Assembly (NCBI GenBank): GCA_030248065.1
Contig: JASAMV010002496.1
Span: 1-64,000 of the forward strand
Direction of reading: 5' to 3'
DNA: 64,000 bases
DNA from: Rhynchonema sp. JSB1_4
Lineage: Eukaryota > Nematoda > Chromadorea > Monhysterida > Xyalidae
The position numbers and the translations under genes are program-made. Positions 1 to 12,396 of this stretch are shown piece by piece. Positions within the stretch are counted from its first letter, which is position 1. Each line of letters starts with the position of its first letter. Under the pieces are notes generated by a model. That model searched no databases. It was not told the DNA's origin and saw nothing but the letters and a program-made list of their open reading frames with translations.

Positions 1-99
1 GGGAAGGGTAGGTGACAATTAAGACACTTCGAGGGCATCGCGCAGCGATGCCCGAGGAGTGTGCGTGGCAATGTGGCTTCGCCCTTGAACTGGGAGAAA

Positions 100-1112
100 C
101 TAGGAAAAAAGAGCCTAAACAGGCTTACGGAATTATGCAACATCCGTAACTAAACCTAGCCTAGACTTCTGACGGTACAAATGGAAGAAACAAGTCTAAC
201 CGTATACTTATGACGGTACAATGGGGAGAAACAAGGATTATCGAGCAACAGTTATGCGGTCCGACCACGTGATGTAGAAAAAATGGCGTTGCATAGTTCC
301 GGCGCCCGCTCGGGGGAGGCGTAAATGCATAGTGCCGTGTTACATTGGGGGTTAATCAAAACTTCGTACAACAGCGCAGAACACTTGTGTGCACTTGGAC
401 TTACATTTGTGCTTGTCTGTTACCTGATGGAAAACTATGATATGAAAATGAAAAGAGGAAAGTGTCAACAAAGGTTGCCTTGTGAAACCGTGTGTTCAAC
501 CCAACGCTAAGCCGTGTGTTATTTAATAGCCAGGGATTTTGTGCTTTTGTTGTCTGATCTGACAAGCCGCATCTTATTCATACGAACTAATCAGTTTGTC
601 CAAAAAGACAAAAGCCAACTGATGATTATTAGCGAGCTGAACAAATCGATTCCGTGAAGTTGCATAAGAATCGGGATAATAAGACCTAATATACATAGTA
701 AATGTGATAATGGGTGCTATTGTTGGATTATGTGACGGGTGAAATCATACAGCACTTCTTTCTCACACTGACTAATGATAAGAAGTAAAATGAAAGGTGT
801 GTAATTGCGCTCGAAGATTGTGTTCTGTTACTGAAAAAATGCTACTGAACGAAATGATGAAAACGGAAATGGGCAAAAAACGGACGGGTTGCCGAACACC
901 GAGCGGGCGCCGGAACTATGCAACGCCATTTTTTCTACATCACGTGGTCGGACCGCATAACTGTTGCTCGATAATCCTTGTTTCTCCCCATTGTACCGTC
1001 ATAAGTATACGGTTAGACTTGTTTCTTCCATTTGTACCGTCAGAAGTCTAGGCTAGGTTTAGTTACGGATGTTGCATAATTCCGTAAGCCTGTTTAGGCT
1101 CTTTTTTCCTAG
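100..1112. mobile_element. Foldback element with ~215 bp terminal inverted repeats
   Basis: Arms at about 100-315 and 898-1112 are near-perfect reverse complements, starting CTAGGAAAAAAGAGCC and ending in its complement. The ~580 bp centre encodes nothing recognisable. It occupies the space where the 3' exons of the left cysteine-rich gene would be expected. Confidence 0.85.
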
Positions 1113-1340
1113 TACAGTATGTACATAGCACTGATCAATTTACTAAGCTCACGCTTCGGTCGACTAAATTCACAGTCAATTTGTATCTGACCAGAACACG
1201 CAAAGACTGCAATCTTAGATCCGGAATTATCAGATTGAGAGAATTATGCATGCTATAACATTGAAAAAGAAAAGGGCCAAGGAGCGATAAAAAAATTATC
1301 CAGATGACAAAGCTGAGGTTCAAGATAATTGGACACTAAC

Positions 1341-4300
1341 GTGCACGCCTTTTCCAGTGCCTGGCTCATTTCTTTTTTCAGCTTGTCTTCGCACACCTGG
1401 AACTGGCCGTTATTCTCCTTCCTAACCTTTTCGATGCAATCCCAGTTGTTGTACCACACTGTAAAGCAGTTTTGCGATTTCAAACGGTTCTATTGGTTTC
1501 CATGTAATTCTGTGTTAGGTCCACTGGTAAACTGGCTTACCCACGAATAATTTGTTGTGACTGAGAGTGACTCTATACAATTAATTGTTTGTGGTAAAAC
1601 GGCCCACCGCATGCCTAAATAACACAATCTGGTGCCAAACCAAGTCCCAGAAGACAACCAGCTTGATGTTCGGCCTTCGATGTGCGAGAACCCATGTAAA
1701 TAACATTGTCCGGTCAAATGCGGGTGTAACCCCATTATTGTCAGAATCATGACCCATGACCCAAATCCAATTTTGAGGCCAAGGACCGAAAAAACGCTAA
1801 GTTTGGCGTAAGGGCCCGCGAAAACCGAGGGACCGAGGGGGCCGCGAACAATGCGGGTGGCATTTGCCTGACACACAAGTACATAATGTGTATGCATGCA
1901 CCCCGCGGCTGGAATAGGCCCCGCGCACTCTTCGCGCTGGTTTGTTAAAACATCGTTTAATTACTGTATACGGTTGCTGCAAAAAGCCCACGGTGCTCAT
2001 CAGGACACCCTTGTAATTAGATTGTGCAAAAGAAACGGCTAGGGCTCCACCAGACAGACCCGAAACCCGAAACAAAAATTTTTTCTATGTCCATGTTTCG
2101 TGTTCCGGATTTTGAAAAAAAATCCCGAAACCCGAAACACGAAGCACGATAATCGAAAATGTTTCGACTGACTGTATAAATTGTTCACGGCAGCTACAAG
2201 TGGCAAGACCGAAACATTTTCGAGTATCATGCTTTGTGTTTAGGGTATCGGTGTTTTTTTCAACACCCGAAACCCGAAACATGGACATAGAAAGAATTTA
2301 TGTTTCGGGTTTCGGGTCTATCTGGTTGAGCCCTTAGAAGTGTTAAATGTATGATGGACAGTCATTCAACAACTGCAGATAGTCCGGGGGAACGCAGGGC
2401 CCTCGCTGTTTGCGCGTGACCTTACCCCAAACTTTACACGGACATCTGCACCTACATACATGGCACCCAAATGAGAATAGGCGGGGACCTACTGTCGTGC
2501 GCGTCCATGCAGTCGTAATGCTCCTGGTCATACATCTCCCTCATTTGGTAGGCATCGTCCTGTAATTCTTTCATCTCACTGATGTTTCACAGCTGCACCG
2601 TAATACAACTGTAGCGCATTGTAACTCTAACCATGGAATAGCCGACATGGACTAAGTTTGGTATGTCCATACACTGTGGGAAACAGGCTGACCCGCCGCA
2701 GCTGCGATACGCTTTGTACCATCTGGAACCAAAGTCAAGTCGGCAATACCACCTACACACATGTAGCAAATAACCTCGTTTAAAAAATTTCAGTTCCGAT
2801 TTGTGTGGTGTCAGACACAGAGGAAACAAATTTATCATTGCTTTCCCTTCAAATGGGACCTTATGGCCTCAAGGCGGCGGTTCATTTCCAGAATCGTCAA
2901 CCGAAAAAAAGCAGTGTATTCGAAAAGCGTACCCGCAGAATTTCGCATATCCATCGCGGCCCTCCTTTTCTTTCAGTTTGTTCAGTTTATCCTCGTACTC
3001 AATGGCCTTGTGTGGTGGCTCCTGCAATGAAAGAATCTGTGCATTTAAAGGGCTCGGCACACAACCGAAGGAAGGGCAGCAGATCGCAGTGTCACACATC
3101 GTTGGAAAGCACTGTGACAGCATATGTCACGCACAAACGTTAAGCTCGTTGGAGATTCGCTATCTCTTGGTAGAGCGACTTTTCGTTCCAGAAAAAAAGT
3201 GAATTTTTTCACAACTTGAAACGACCGGTGCAGAAACCCCAAATGAGTTGAAAGTCAAGTAACACGTGGATAGGATTACAACAGCTTCTAGATAACTTAT
3301 CATGAGAACTTCAGTCGCTGAAAGCATTGCTTCACTCGGTGAGGGTGCGCAATGTTCCAAAAATCAGCCACATTTTTCGAAGACACAAGTTTGTCTCTAA
3401 ATTTTAAGCCCGCGCTTTGTGTTGCAGAAATGAAAATGCTATAGAAAAATAGAGCATTTTCGAAAGTACCAGAAAATAAGGTTTTAAATTTGGAAAACAC
3501 TTAGATAGCGGCGTGACTGGCCGAAAAAGACCTAAAAATTGCCCCTAAGCTGCATAGTTGCATTCATTGACGGAAATGTGATGTAAATAAGCCACGTATT
3601 GCATTGCATTGGAAACGAGAAAGTCAGATAAACGCACAGCCCAACAATCTAGACGAGTTTCAAGACTTCAACCCCATGGTCCGGCTGCTGCAGCCATGCC
3701 AGCCTGAATAAGATATTTGGCTGGCCAGCTAAGTCGTTACTGTTAAAGATTATAGCACATATGATAGCATCAAACGATGTAGCTTCAACGTACCTATCGA
3801 ACAATATATAACATGCCCATACTATCTCTTACTATGGACAAGAAACGATCAAAATTCAGAAATCGCACAAAGGTGACGTGACGGTTCATTCCAGAATCGT
3901 CAAAAAAGCAATTTTTTAACCTCTGCCCTTAAGCGTAAGAATTTATTGGGGCTTGTTATATATCATTCGAAAGCTACTCCCGAGATACATTGTTTGTTGT
4001 TATCACATCTACAATAGCTGTTAACAATAAGTATTTATAGCTGAATATCATATTCAGGTTAGTATGGCTGCCCCGAGAGATCTGTAGGCCTTCGGGTCTT
4101 CGGACCTTGATAGGTTGTTGACCCAGACGTTTCTCTCATTTTTTTGTTCCGAATCCGATACAATCTGTGGCCTTTATGTGTAACAATTCTGGCGATTGAT
4201 GTAACCACCTTAGCGGCAATTTAATGAATTTTTAGGCCTGTCACGGAGTTAAAAAATTTAAAAACCTTATTTTCTGGTACTTTCGACGATGCTCTATTTC

Positions 4301-5530
4301 CCCATTCCATTCTTATTTCCGCAGCGCTAAGCGTGGCTTCAAAATTTAGGGACAAACTTGTGTTCTCGAAAAATAAGGCCGAGTTTTTGTAACGTTTCGT
4401 ACCCTCACCGTGTGAAGCAATGCTTTGAGCGACTGAAGTTGTGATGGTAAGCTATTCAGAAGCAGTTGTAATCCTATCCACGTGTTACTTGACCTTCAAC
4501 TCATTTGGGGTTTCTGCACCGGTCATTTCAATTTGTGCAAAAATTCACTTTTTTCTGGAACGCAAAGTCGCTCTACTAAGAGATAGAGATTCTCCAAGGA
4601 GCTTAAAATTGGTGCGTGTCGGAGTGCTTTCCAACGGTATGCAACAATATGTCCTGCTACCCTTCCTTCGGTTATGTGCCGAGCCCTTTAAGAAATGCAC
4701 GTGTGCCTTGGGCTGCTGTGTCCAAGGGAAGGTTTCTAGGGGCAAGAGCGAGTATGCAACGTCGACTATTGTATGTCTCAGATGAAGCACAATCTGTTGT
4801 GATATTGGTCGCACAATGACTATATAAGAATTGGTGAATTTTTTTTCCTGAATCGTAAAGCGGGAAAGTGACGGTGCAGGGACGTTGCGTTGCGCGATCG
4901 CACACAAAGCATGCAGTCAGCAAAATGTTTCAGACTCGCAGCAACGTGGGTGTTCTGCTGGATTATTTTCAGCCGAAAATGTTTTGTGAGAATTACAAGT
5001 GGCACATTAGTTAGGAGTGACTGAACGCGAAAATCAGGATTGATTTGATGAATTCTTATCTGGTCATTGTGCGACCAATACCATGTTGGATTTTGGATCT
5101 CTTGTTGCCCGCGTGACCCCTGCGGGCAGGGTTGGGCAAAAGCTATTTAAAAATTTTCCCAACCCTGCCTGCGCGTATGTTTTGACAGATTAACATTCTG
5201 TTTCCATCTGAGTGACACAACCGGCTCAAAAATGATGATGAAGGCCCATGTATGTTCAATCGTCTTTCACGTTGGCTTGACCCTTTCGGACTCAGGGCCT
5301 GCTGCGGTAGTTACTCTTGTTTGTACCAGGGTATCCTTTAGCTCGGGTGCAGTTTCCCGAGCCCTGAATTTCAAGGCACACACGACGCTTTCTGAGCCAT
5401 ATCCCGCAAAAACCCACTTTGAATCCAAAGTTCATGAAGAATGCAGTCGAGCAGTTTGCGAATCGATCGAGATCACAGGCGGCTTCAGGGACAGGCACAA
5501 GGGCACCAAAACACGGTCCCAGGAAAAGGG
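1341..5530 (-). CDS. Cysteine-rich probably secreted protein, left tandem copy, partial
   Basis: Five exons are visible in transcript order: 5418-5530, 2933-3021, 2632-2722, 2493-2559 and 1341-1458. All junctions keep phase and match the right-hand paralogue (6938-9116). Shared landmarks are a CDLDRF..C motif, GRDGYAKFCG, WYKAYRSCGG, PNLVHVGY and WYNNWDCI. The signal-peptide exon upstream of 5530 was not found. The two terminal exons of the paralogue have no counterpart down to position 1, so the gene leaves the window or has lost its 3' end. The exon that is single in the paralogue (158 bp) is split here by a 72 bp intron (2560-2631); 91 + 67 gives exactly 158. Several DNA elements occupy the introns. 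Cysteine spacing loosely recalls nematode T20D4.11-like (DUF19) proteins; that family call is tentative and the function is unknown. Confidence 0.7.
2041..2334. mobile_element. Foldback element, family T3 (AGGGCTCCACC ends)
   Basis: Left end AGGGCTCCACCAGACAGACC and right end GTCTATCTGGTTGAGCCCT are inverted repeats. The interior is rich in CCCGAAACCCGAAAC. A truncated relative lies at 51667-51897. It sits in the intron 1459-2492 of the left cysteine-rich gene. The flanks (CTA / TAG) are too altered to prove a TTAA duplication in this copy. Confidence 0.8.
3049..4687. mobile_element. TTAA-flanked element, family T1, copy 1 (1.64 kb, long inverted repeats)
   Basis: TTAA at 3045-3048 and 4688-4691 flank ends AGGGCTCGGC and GCCGAGCCCT. 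Inverted repeats run for several hundred bases on each side. No transposase frame is present, so it is non-autonomous. It lies in an intron of the left cysteine-rich gene. Full copy at 53151-54806; partial copy from 63368. Confidence 0.88.
4803..5080. mobile_element. TA-flanked MITE (TTGGTCGCACAATGA ends), copy a
   Basis: TA-TTGGTCGCACAATGAC to GTCATTGTGCGACCAA-TA. TA flanks and short inverted ends suggest a Tc1/mariner-type derivative. Full-length copies are about 275 bp and non-coding. In an intron of the left cysteine-rich gene. Confidence 0.85.
5127..5167. mobile_element. Minimal hAT-like remnant (41 bp)
   Basis: CAGGGTTGGGCAAAAG to TTTCCCAACCCTG, flanked by CCTGCGGG (5119-5126) and CCTGCGCG (5168-5175), which match at 7 of 8 positions. 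Same ends as 52183-52740. Confidence 0.75.
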
Positions 5531-6113
5531 CTGAATGTTTATGTCTGGTAGCATAACAGACAATTTGCCATTTCGAGGATAAAATTGATTAAACAATCGT
5601 TACTTGCCTACTAATCCGAACACTGCGTTCATCCTTGGACGTTAGCATGGAAAAGTTGTATTTGCCAACTATAAATGTCAGTCTACTTTGTGATGCTCCA
5701 CTCATATTTGGCCTTTATTGCCAGTGGAGCATGGGAAACAAACAGGTGCGCTTTTATCAAAATGGTTGACCTGCTTGCGCTATCGCCCGTCAACAATAAC
5801 ACGATAATGTTAAAATGCTGCCGAAAAACGTCATTGAAGAAATTAGCTGGAAAAAAGACAAACGCAGTGAGCATCGTGATCATATTAGACTCAAGTCAAA
5901 CAAACCCTGAAGGAAACCAACACACCTTGATAAACAAATCAAATTTTTTGTTTTGCAACATCGCCACGCCACTGAGCGTCATTCTTGTCATTGTCAATAA
6001 AGTGTGATCCTGGAGCTTTTGACCATACAACCGTGGGTGGGGGCAGGCTTCAATTGGAGAAGGGTCTACCATAAGATATAGGAACTTCTCTCAGATAAAA
6101 TACGTAGTACATA

Positions 6114-6694
6114 TTGGTCGCACAATGACCATATAAGAAATCATCAATCGATCCTGATTTTCACGTTTAGAGAGTGGCCATACAAACGCGGGCGCGGCTC
6201 GCGGGTCAGAAAAATATTCCATGTCCAACAACCGCCCCGCGTTTGCATGACCGCACTTGCGGGTCGCGGTTTGCGGGTCACTCGAAACATTTATTTGGCC
6301 GCAACGCACAAAAATGAACCAATCAGCGCTGTGCTACGGCACGTCTGCGCGTCGGCTCGAAAACAAACCAAACAAACCGCGCGACCCACAAATGCGGCCA
6401 TGCAAACGCGGGGCGGTTGTTGGACATGGAATATTTTTCTGACCCGCGAGCTGCGCCCGCGTTTGTATGGCCCTTAGTCACTATTAACATCGTGCGATTT
6501 ATGATTCTCGCAAAACATTTTCGGCTGAAAATAATCCAGCAAAGCACCCACGTTGCTGCGGGTCTGAAACGTTCTGGTGACTGCATGGTTTGCGTGCGAT
6601 CGCGCAACGCAACGTCACTGCCCCGTCACTTTCACACGCTTCACGATTCAGGCAAAAAATTTGACCAATTCTTATAAAGTCATTGTGCGACCAA
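6114..6694. mobile_element. TA-flanked MITE, copy b, with a nested foldback
   Basis: Ends TTGGTCGCACAATGACC and TCATTGTGCGACCAA with TA on both sides (6112-6113, 6695-6696). The ~300 bp foldback at 6173-6476 accounts for the extra length. It lies between the two cysteine-rich genes. Confidence 0.85.
6173..6476. mobile_element. Foldback element nested in a TA-flanked element
   Basis: Left arm GGCCATACAAACGCGGGCG and right arm CGCCCGCGTTTGTATGGCCC are inverted, and the match continues through GGGTCAGAAAAATATTCC. It interrupts the copy of the TTGGTCGCACAATGA element at 6114-6694. The right flank CCCTTAG hints at an AGGG-ended, TTA(A)-targeting family. Confidence 0.72.
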
Positions 6695-6937
6695 TACATA
6701 CTCGGTCTCCACATCCAAATGTTTTATCGTAAGAGTGCCCATGACCAACAATAAATAAAACACAATCCAGTTTGGTACTACATTCAAACACGCTGCTATC
6801 TAACATAAAGGTAACGAACAGCAACAAAGAAACAAAACATAAAGAAACCTGAAAATCTAATGATGAGTTTTGGTGCCTAGTACCATTCTAATCTGTTCTT
6901 GTTTAACTTTGGATCATCACTTTTCACATCACAAGAT

Positions 6938-9116
6938 TCAGTTGTCGCGGAATGCGTACTGCAGTCGCTGCCAGAAGTTCGCATTTTTCAACGTGCACGT
7001 GTGATGACATTGCGGGAAGATAGCCTGGATGTGACAAATCATGTTTCGTTCATTATATAGGCCCAAAATTGAAAATAGCACTTGAAACTTTTGAGATGGG
7101 GCGAAAGAAGCGATATATACCTTGAATCCTGCCCAGGTGTCTTTGCATGCGAATCCTCCGACTTCTTTACCACACTCTTTGGTGAACGGTGGTTGAATGC
7201 ACAGCACGTAGTCGTTGAGGTGCCTAAAACAAAATATTGGGCCAATATCTCGAAAAAGCGCAACCATCGCGCGCACGCAATTCTCGAAACCCAAAGCCAA
7301 GTACAGCAGTTGGTTGCGCAACCGTTTTCGAGAATTTGACCGATTCAAAGGCAGATGTGGTGGGAACGTTGCTGTTTGCCGTGAACTATCTTGATATTCT
7401 TGGTTGACATCACCGTCTCGGGAGGGGGTGTGTGTGTGAAACGCTCAAAGAATGTTGGATTGACCTTTGTATATGTACTTCAGCTCCCTATTCCCCGTGG
7501 TGCGTGGAATTGTTTGCAGAGAAGGCCCAATACATCACATCTGGGGTAAATAATGGAAAATTTCTCTTGCATGACACCGGTATAAAGCTACGTGTGGACA
7601 AGCAAGGTCCCAGACCGAGCCAGCTATGCCACCAGTCAAAATGTGCGAATCGGTGACACCTGAATCATAACTGGAAAACAACTTAGAAACGTTCAGTTTC
7701 GGGAAATCCGTTTCAGCCGCACCAACTTGCACGCGTGTTTGAGGTCCTGTTGCATTTCCTGTTGCAATTTCTCCTGACACGCTACGAAATCAGCCCTGTA
7801 CTTTGTGTCAACCATCTGAATGCAGTCCCAGTTGTTGTACCACACTAAAACGATAAAGCTAAAGCAAATGTTGAATATAAAGCGATATTAAAGGGTTGTT
7901 CCACTGAAACACAAGCTTGCTCTCAAAAATTAGCTGATCTGGCTTACATTTCAGTTTAGCCACACGATTCATGCACCAATATTTTATGCAACGAGAAAAT
8001 CACAGGCTAATTTGGATTGGTCAAGCTGCTGAGCGTAATTTTGGCACTTATGTACTTTGGCGCTTCGTATCTCGCTCCCCGAATTTTTGGTGCAGGAATC
8101 ACACACCAATTTGAGATACTGGCCAGACAGGCTACCATATGAGGCCACTTTGCACCTGAGTGGAACTATATCCCTTAGGCAGTCCTTTCATCGAAAAGTC
8201 AAGTGTCGTCCTTCATGGGTGGACGGGAAAGAGGGTTCTTGCTGGGGTTTCCAGAGCATAGTCAGCGGTCATCACGTGATCACCACGCGTGATCAAGTTA
8301 AGGTACAGTATACCATATGTATGTTGGTTATGAATTCTTCCACTCAGCCCATCTCAGTTCCAAATGCGAATTGTACAGGAGCGTGCGTTCAATCTGCTCT
8401 TCACGGACGATGGAGCACCAGGTCATCGTCATTTTCGTTTTTTTTAATCTGAACATCCGAGTTCAAACTCACCGTCCCTGGCATTCATGCATTCGTACTC
8501 TTCCGTGTCATAGAGTTGCAGAAATCCGTAGGCGTCCGCTTGCGGGTAGCCGAAATGCACCAGATTCGGGACGGTCATGCACCCCGGGAAGACGGTATCA
8601 CCACCGCATTTGCGATAGTCGCGATACCAGCTGGAATCAAACTAATGATTAATAAACTAATAAATTAATTATGAGTGTGTTGTTATTGAATGATGTTGAC
8701 AATCACTTCAATCAATGACGTACCCACAATACTTGTCATAGCCATCCCGTCCGTCCGTTTGAACCAGGTGATCCAGCGCCAACGCAAATTCCATAACGCT
8801 CTTTGGCGGCTCCTGTTGTTGTAGCAGACCCCAAAAAAAAACCCCCCAAACCCGAAGAAAAAAACCAAAAAAACCCCAAAAAGTAACTAACTCGAAGGGT
8901 GTTTTGAGTCCGCTGAGACTAGGCCGACACCTATTCGAAACTGACAACGTATTCTGCCAAGGGGAGACAGACAACAAGTGCCACACACCTCGAAACCCAA
9001 ATGCTGAAAGAACTCGGTCGCGCATGAGAGGAACTTTTCTTCGTCACACGTTGCGTTCGGCGCAAGATTGAAGATCGGGTGGAACGCATGTCCGAATGCG
9101 CCCGTTGACAGCACAA
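6938..9116 (-). CDS. Cysteine-rich probably secreted protein, right tandem copy (lacks first exon)
   Basis: Six phase-consistent exons, 5' to 3': 8989-9116, 8724-8812, 8473-8630, 7727-7844, 7121-7223 and 6938-7024, ending in TGA. They encode about 226 residues with 14 cysteines. Landmarks include CDEEKFLSC, GRDGYDKYCG, WYRDYRKCGGD, FPGCMTVPNLVHFGY, VWYNNWDCI and KECGKEVGGFACKDTW. The first exon, which should carry the start codon and a signal peptide, was not located upstream of the acceptor at 9117-9118. Many cysteines, a likely secretory start and tandem duplication suggest an extracellular protein. The C-terminal CI...C.....C...W pattern resembles T20D4.11-like/DUF19 domains, but I would not assign the family without a profile search. 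The intron 7845-8472 contains a TTAA-flanked element (7892-8175). Confidence 0.75.
7892..8175. mobile_element. TTAA-flanked element, family T5, copy 1
   Basis: TTAA at 7888-7891 then AGGGTTGTTCCACTG; the right end is GTGGAACTATATCCCT with a decayed flank. The interior GAGCGAGAT/AAGCGCCAA and CCTGTCTGGCCAG segments, read in reverse, match 18905-19020. It lies in an intron of the right cysteine-rich gene. Confidence 0.72.
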
Positions 9117-10344
9117 CTGAAAGTCGAATTTAAAACATGTTTGTTGAATCAAATTTCAGCGGTTTTTTGTATTGTACAAACGGTTAATTGCAAATGGAGC
9201 GCAAAACTAACCCAAACCGAAAACCACCAGTGGATTCATATTGATTTGCAAAGACAACGCCTTAGTGGTTTTTTCACTTGCACAAATTCTGCTACTGACG
9301 TAACACAATAGCTTTCAACAGATCAAGCTACGTGCTGTGTGTGTGTATTGTACGGTAGGTATAATATCAATTGGTGGGAATAATTTTGGTCTAAAACAGA
9401 TGCTACCGTATGAGGAATTGATGATAAAGAAGCATCGATGTGTTAGTAAATACATATGGGCCCCTAACAAACTGATAAAAATACATACTTCCTATACGAC
9501 TTTCGAAATTAATAGTATATACAATAATGTACTCTTCCCTTCCCTGGGGTAGCGTGGGCACTCAGATTAGGCGAAACAAATTTCCAGCGGTCACCTATTC
9601 TGAAGATTCTTGTGTGACCTGCCTTTCTATGCGCGCACTGGTTCAATCAGTGGCTTTTTTAGTTCTGGGCAATTCAGTTGGAATTATTATTAAACGACTA
9701 ACAAACCTGGGCTAAGTAAAAGAACGCAAATAATATCACTGAATTTCACTAAGCGCCAGACCGACCCCCAGTAGATCTTGGTCCTCTTGGGCGATCTATT
9801 ATGTTCGATCTTCAGCTCCCATCACTCCACTCCAAGTTGCCTCGAAGCTTCAAAGTTCTGGGCGACCAAGGTGGCTCGTGAGGCCAACACGGTTGTGTTC
9901 AGCTGGACTGCTTACATTTTGCCATGGTGCTGTTGTTTCTTTTGGTCCGATGGTAGAAAGGGCGAACATCCGTGGTTATTCAAGAATTGTTCGCAATGAT
10001 TTTGTCTCTTGTTGAAGTGGAATTTCGTAAATTCGTGGTGGGTAGGATCAGCAGACGAGTCTGGAGCGCACAAACAAAGAACAACTCCGAACGAAAGAGG
10101 GACAGACGGGCAACCCCACACAAACAAGAAAGGCAACGGGACCCCGCAAAAAAAAAGAAACAAAAACCCCTATGGATTATATTGTAGTTGTCGGGATGGG
10201 AAGGGTAATGATGAAAGTTTGGATTGGAGATTGATCAAAAAGCTAAAATTCTTCGTCGGTAAGTGACCAAAAAGGGGCTTTGTCTTTATTCATCTTTTTT
10301 GTCTCCAGATCCAGAAAAAAGTGCCAGCAGCCCCCATCAAGGGA
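9117..10344. other. Upstream region of the right cysteine-rich gene
   Basis: It should hold the first (signal-peptide) exon and promoter of the minus-strand gene, but I could not identify them. 10060-10180 is an A/C-rich low-complexity tract. No other feature recognised. Confidence 0.4.
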
Positions 10345-10352
10345 CTTTGACA

Positions 10353-11219
10353 CAGGGTTGGAAAACAAAATTTTTTTTAAACAAGTTTTTTTTTAAAAAA
10401 GTCTGAGATTCAGGGAAATTTTACCAAATTTGCCTAAAAACGCGCAAAAACGCGAAAAAATGCAACTTTAATTGACGAGTCACTTTTGTGACTTGGTTTG
10501 CATCACTTATGAAGGGAGGTTACGTCATTTCGGTGCGATCCAACAGTCTGTGCTTGATACGGACCTATGATTGCTGCTCTGTGGTATCAGACACAACAGT
10601 TTGTGGCCGAATAAGTAAGATTCAAACATAAACCACACGGAATTGAGAATATAAGCTGCAGAAATACTTGTCGGGTGGCTGAATCAGTCGTATATGACCG
10701 ACCTGATGGAGTATGCCGGGTGGTTGTTTTTTGTTTTTTTTTTTTTGCCCATACTCCCGACATCGAAGTACCATGTAGGTACATGCGTACTGTGTCCCAT
10801 GTATCACGGGAAGGTATAATAACATCATTTGCAGTTGTGTGGATTTGTCATTTGTTCCTTTAAAGTGTGGTGTAAGTCTATCTCAAAACCAAATACACTC
10901 CCCAATATGCCCCAAAGAGACCCAGGTAAACAAAGCCAAAACATGATTTTGTGAAGAAAATTTTTCGGCTAGAAACCAATTTTTTGGGGGTGGGAATAAA
11001 AAAAGTGTTTTAAAATTTTAAAAATTTTTTTAAAAAAAATGACGATAATAAAAAATAACCCCCAAAAAGGCCATTTTTGGACTGTGTCCCATGTTCCGGG
11101 GGTTAGAACATTGGATTAGGTACCAATCTCCCCCCGAAAAAATTTAAGAAAAATTTTTATTTTTAAATTTTTTCAAAAACCTTTTTTTTATTAAAAAAAA
11201 ATTTTTTTGCCCAACCCTG
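10353..11219. mobile_element. hAT-like non-autonomous element, 867 bp
   Basis: Ends CAGGGTTGG and TTTTTGCCCAACCCTG, flanked by perfect 8 bp direct repeats CTTTGACA (10345-10352, 11220-11227). Such ends plus an 8 bp duplication are characteristic of hAT transposons. No transposase. Confidence 0.88.
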
Positions 11220-11800
11220 CTTTGACATCGACTCTGCGTACATACATATGCATATACCTCACCACGGCAGTATGTCATAGCTACAGTATGTGTGGGTGGT
11301 GCATAACTGAGTGGCTTGTGGCAACCGGGGTCACTTAGTGAAACATCAGCTGGTCAGCCAAAGTCAGATGCAATCATGAGCGCACACGCACTCGGGCGGA
11401 ACTGGAACTGAACTATTCCGGTTGCTATTCTATCGTATAACGAACAGATATTCTTGGTATGGTTCTCAGTTAAAATTTTGGCACTTTTTGCGCAGGCGAG
11501 AGCCAAATTTCACTGAAAATGGGCGTGTCTAACGCGCGAAGCGCGCGATTTTTGGACTTTTGAAGTGTATGAGGGTGAAAATTCAGCGATTTAGAGGTCC
11601 TTTTTTCTTCTTTCTTCCGAAACGGTGCCCCCTTCAGGGGCCAAATGGACCAAAGGGGGGCATGGCCCCTGTGGCCCCCCAGGATCCGCCCTTGCTCGCT
11701 AGTTAATGTTAAGTTCTGAGCCCGAACGTTGACCACGCGCAATTCTGAAACATTGCGCACAGCAGTCTGGCCGGCTGGCAGGCTGCACGTGTAAAGGCAA

Positions 11801-11974
11801 ACTACGCCAACACGAACCCAATTTCGGAGGTGGTGGGCTCACAAAACGAATAGAAAGAGAAAATCCTCATGCACCTCGTTGTATTCTTCAACGTGTAACT
11901 CATCCCAAATCAGCAGCCACGTGTGAATGTTTCACAATCTGCCACCTCCGAAATCGGGCTCGTGTTGGCGTAGT
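11801..11974. mobile_element. 174 bp foldback element, family T11, copy 1
   Basis: Ends ACTACGCCAACACGAACCC and the complement GGGCTCGTGTTGGCGTAGT, continuing to TTTCGGAGGTGG. A second copy lies at 36850-37024. The interior includes AATGTTTCAC. Confidence 0.82.
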
Positions 11975-12048
11975 GTGACCATAATGTGTCTGTTGCACAA
12001 GTGTTTCAACCGTGGATTTTCTGGTCTAGAGCTTGACATTGGGTGGAA

Positions 12049-12261
12049 TTTTCGAAACGATGTAAAGGTCAGTTGGGCGTAAAGGTCGGTGTAAAGTTCG
12101 GTCGAAAGCTCGGTCGGCGAAGCTCGGAGTAAACGTGAGAAACATTGCCTGTTATTAACGTGGAATGTTTCAAGTTTACACCGAGCTCTATCACACTGTG
12201 CTGTCGATCGAGCTTTCCACCGACCTTTACACCCAACTGACCTTTACACCGTTTCGAAAAT
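12049..12261. mobile_element. 213 bp foldback repeat, family T12
   Basis: Left arm TTTTCGAAACGATGTAAAGG and right arm CCTTTACACCGTTTCGAAAA are inverted. The interior repeats GTAAAGGTCGG-type units on both arms. Intergenic between the cysteine-rich pair and the PLEKHD1-like gene. Confidence 0.75.
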
Positions 12262-12396
12262 AATACCCATTAACTGTGGGGCGTATTTCGTTGTGCGGCA
12301 GCGAATTTAGGAATTACTAAACTTGCTACACTCAATGCGTATTTTCTGCAAACCAAACGAACAAACGGGAACTTTTCGGGTATGCAAATTTTTATA

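Noticed and set aside
9912..10163. Hydrophobic minus-strand frame (MFLFFCGVPLPFLFVWG) as the missing signal-peptide exon of the right cysteine-rich gene
   Set aside because: It overlaps an A/C-rich low-complexity tract, and no donor of the needed phase was found.
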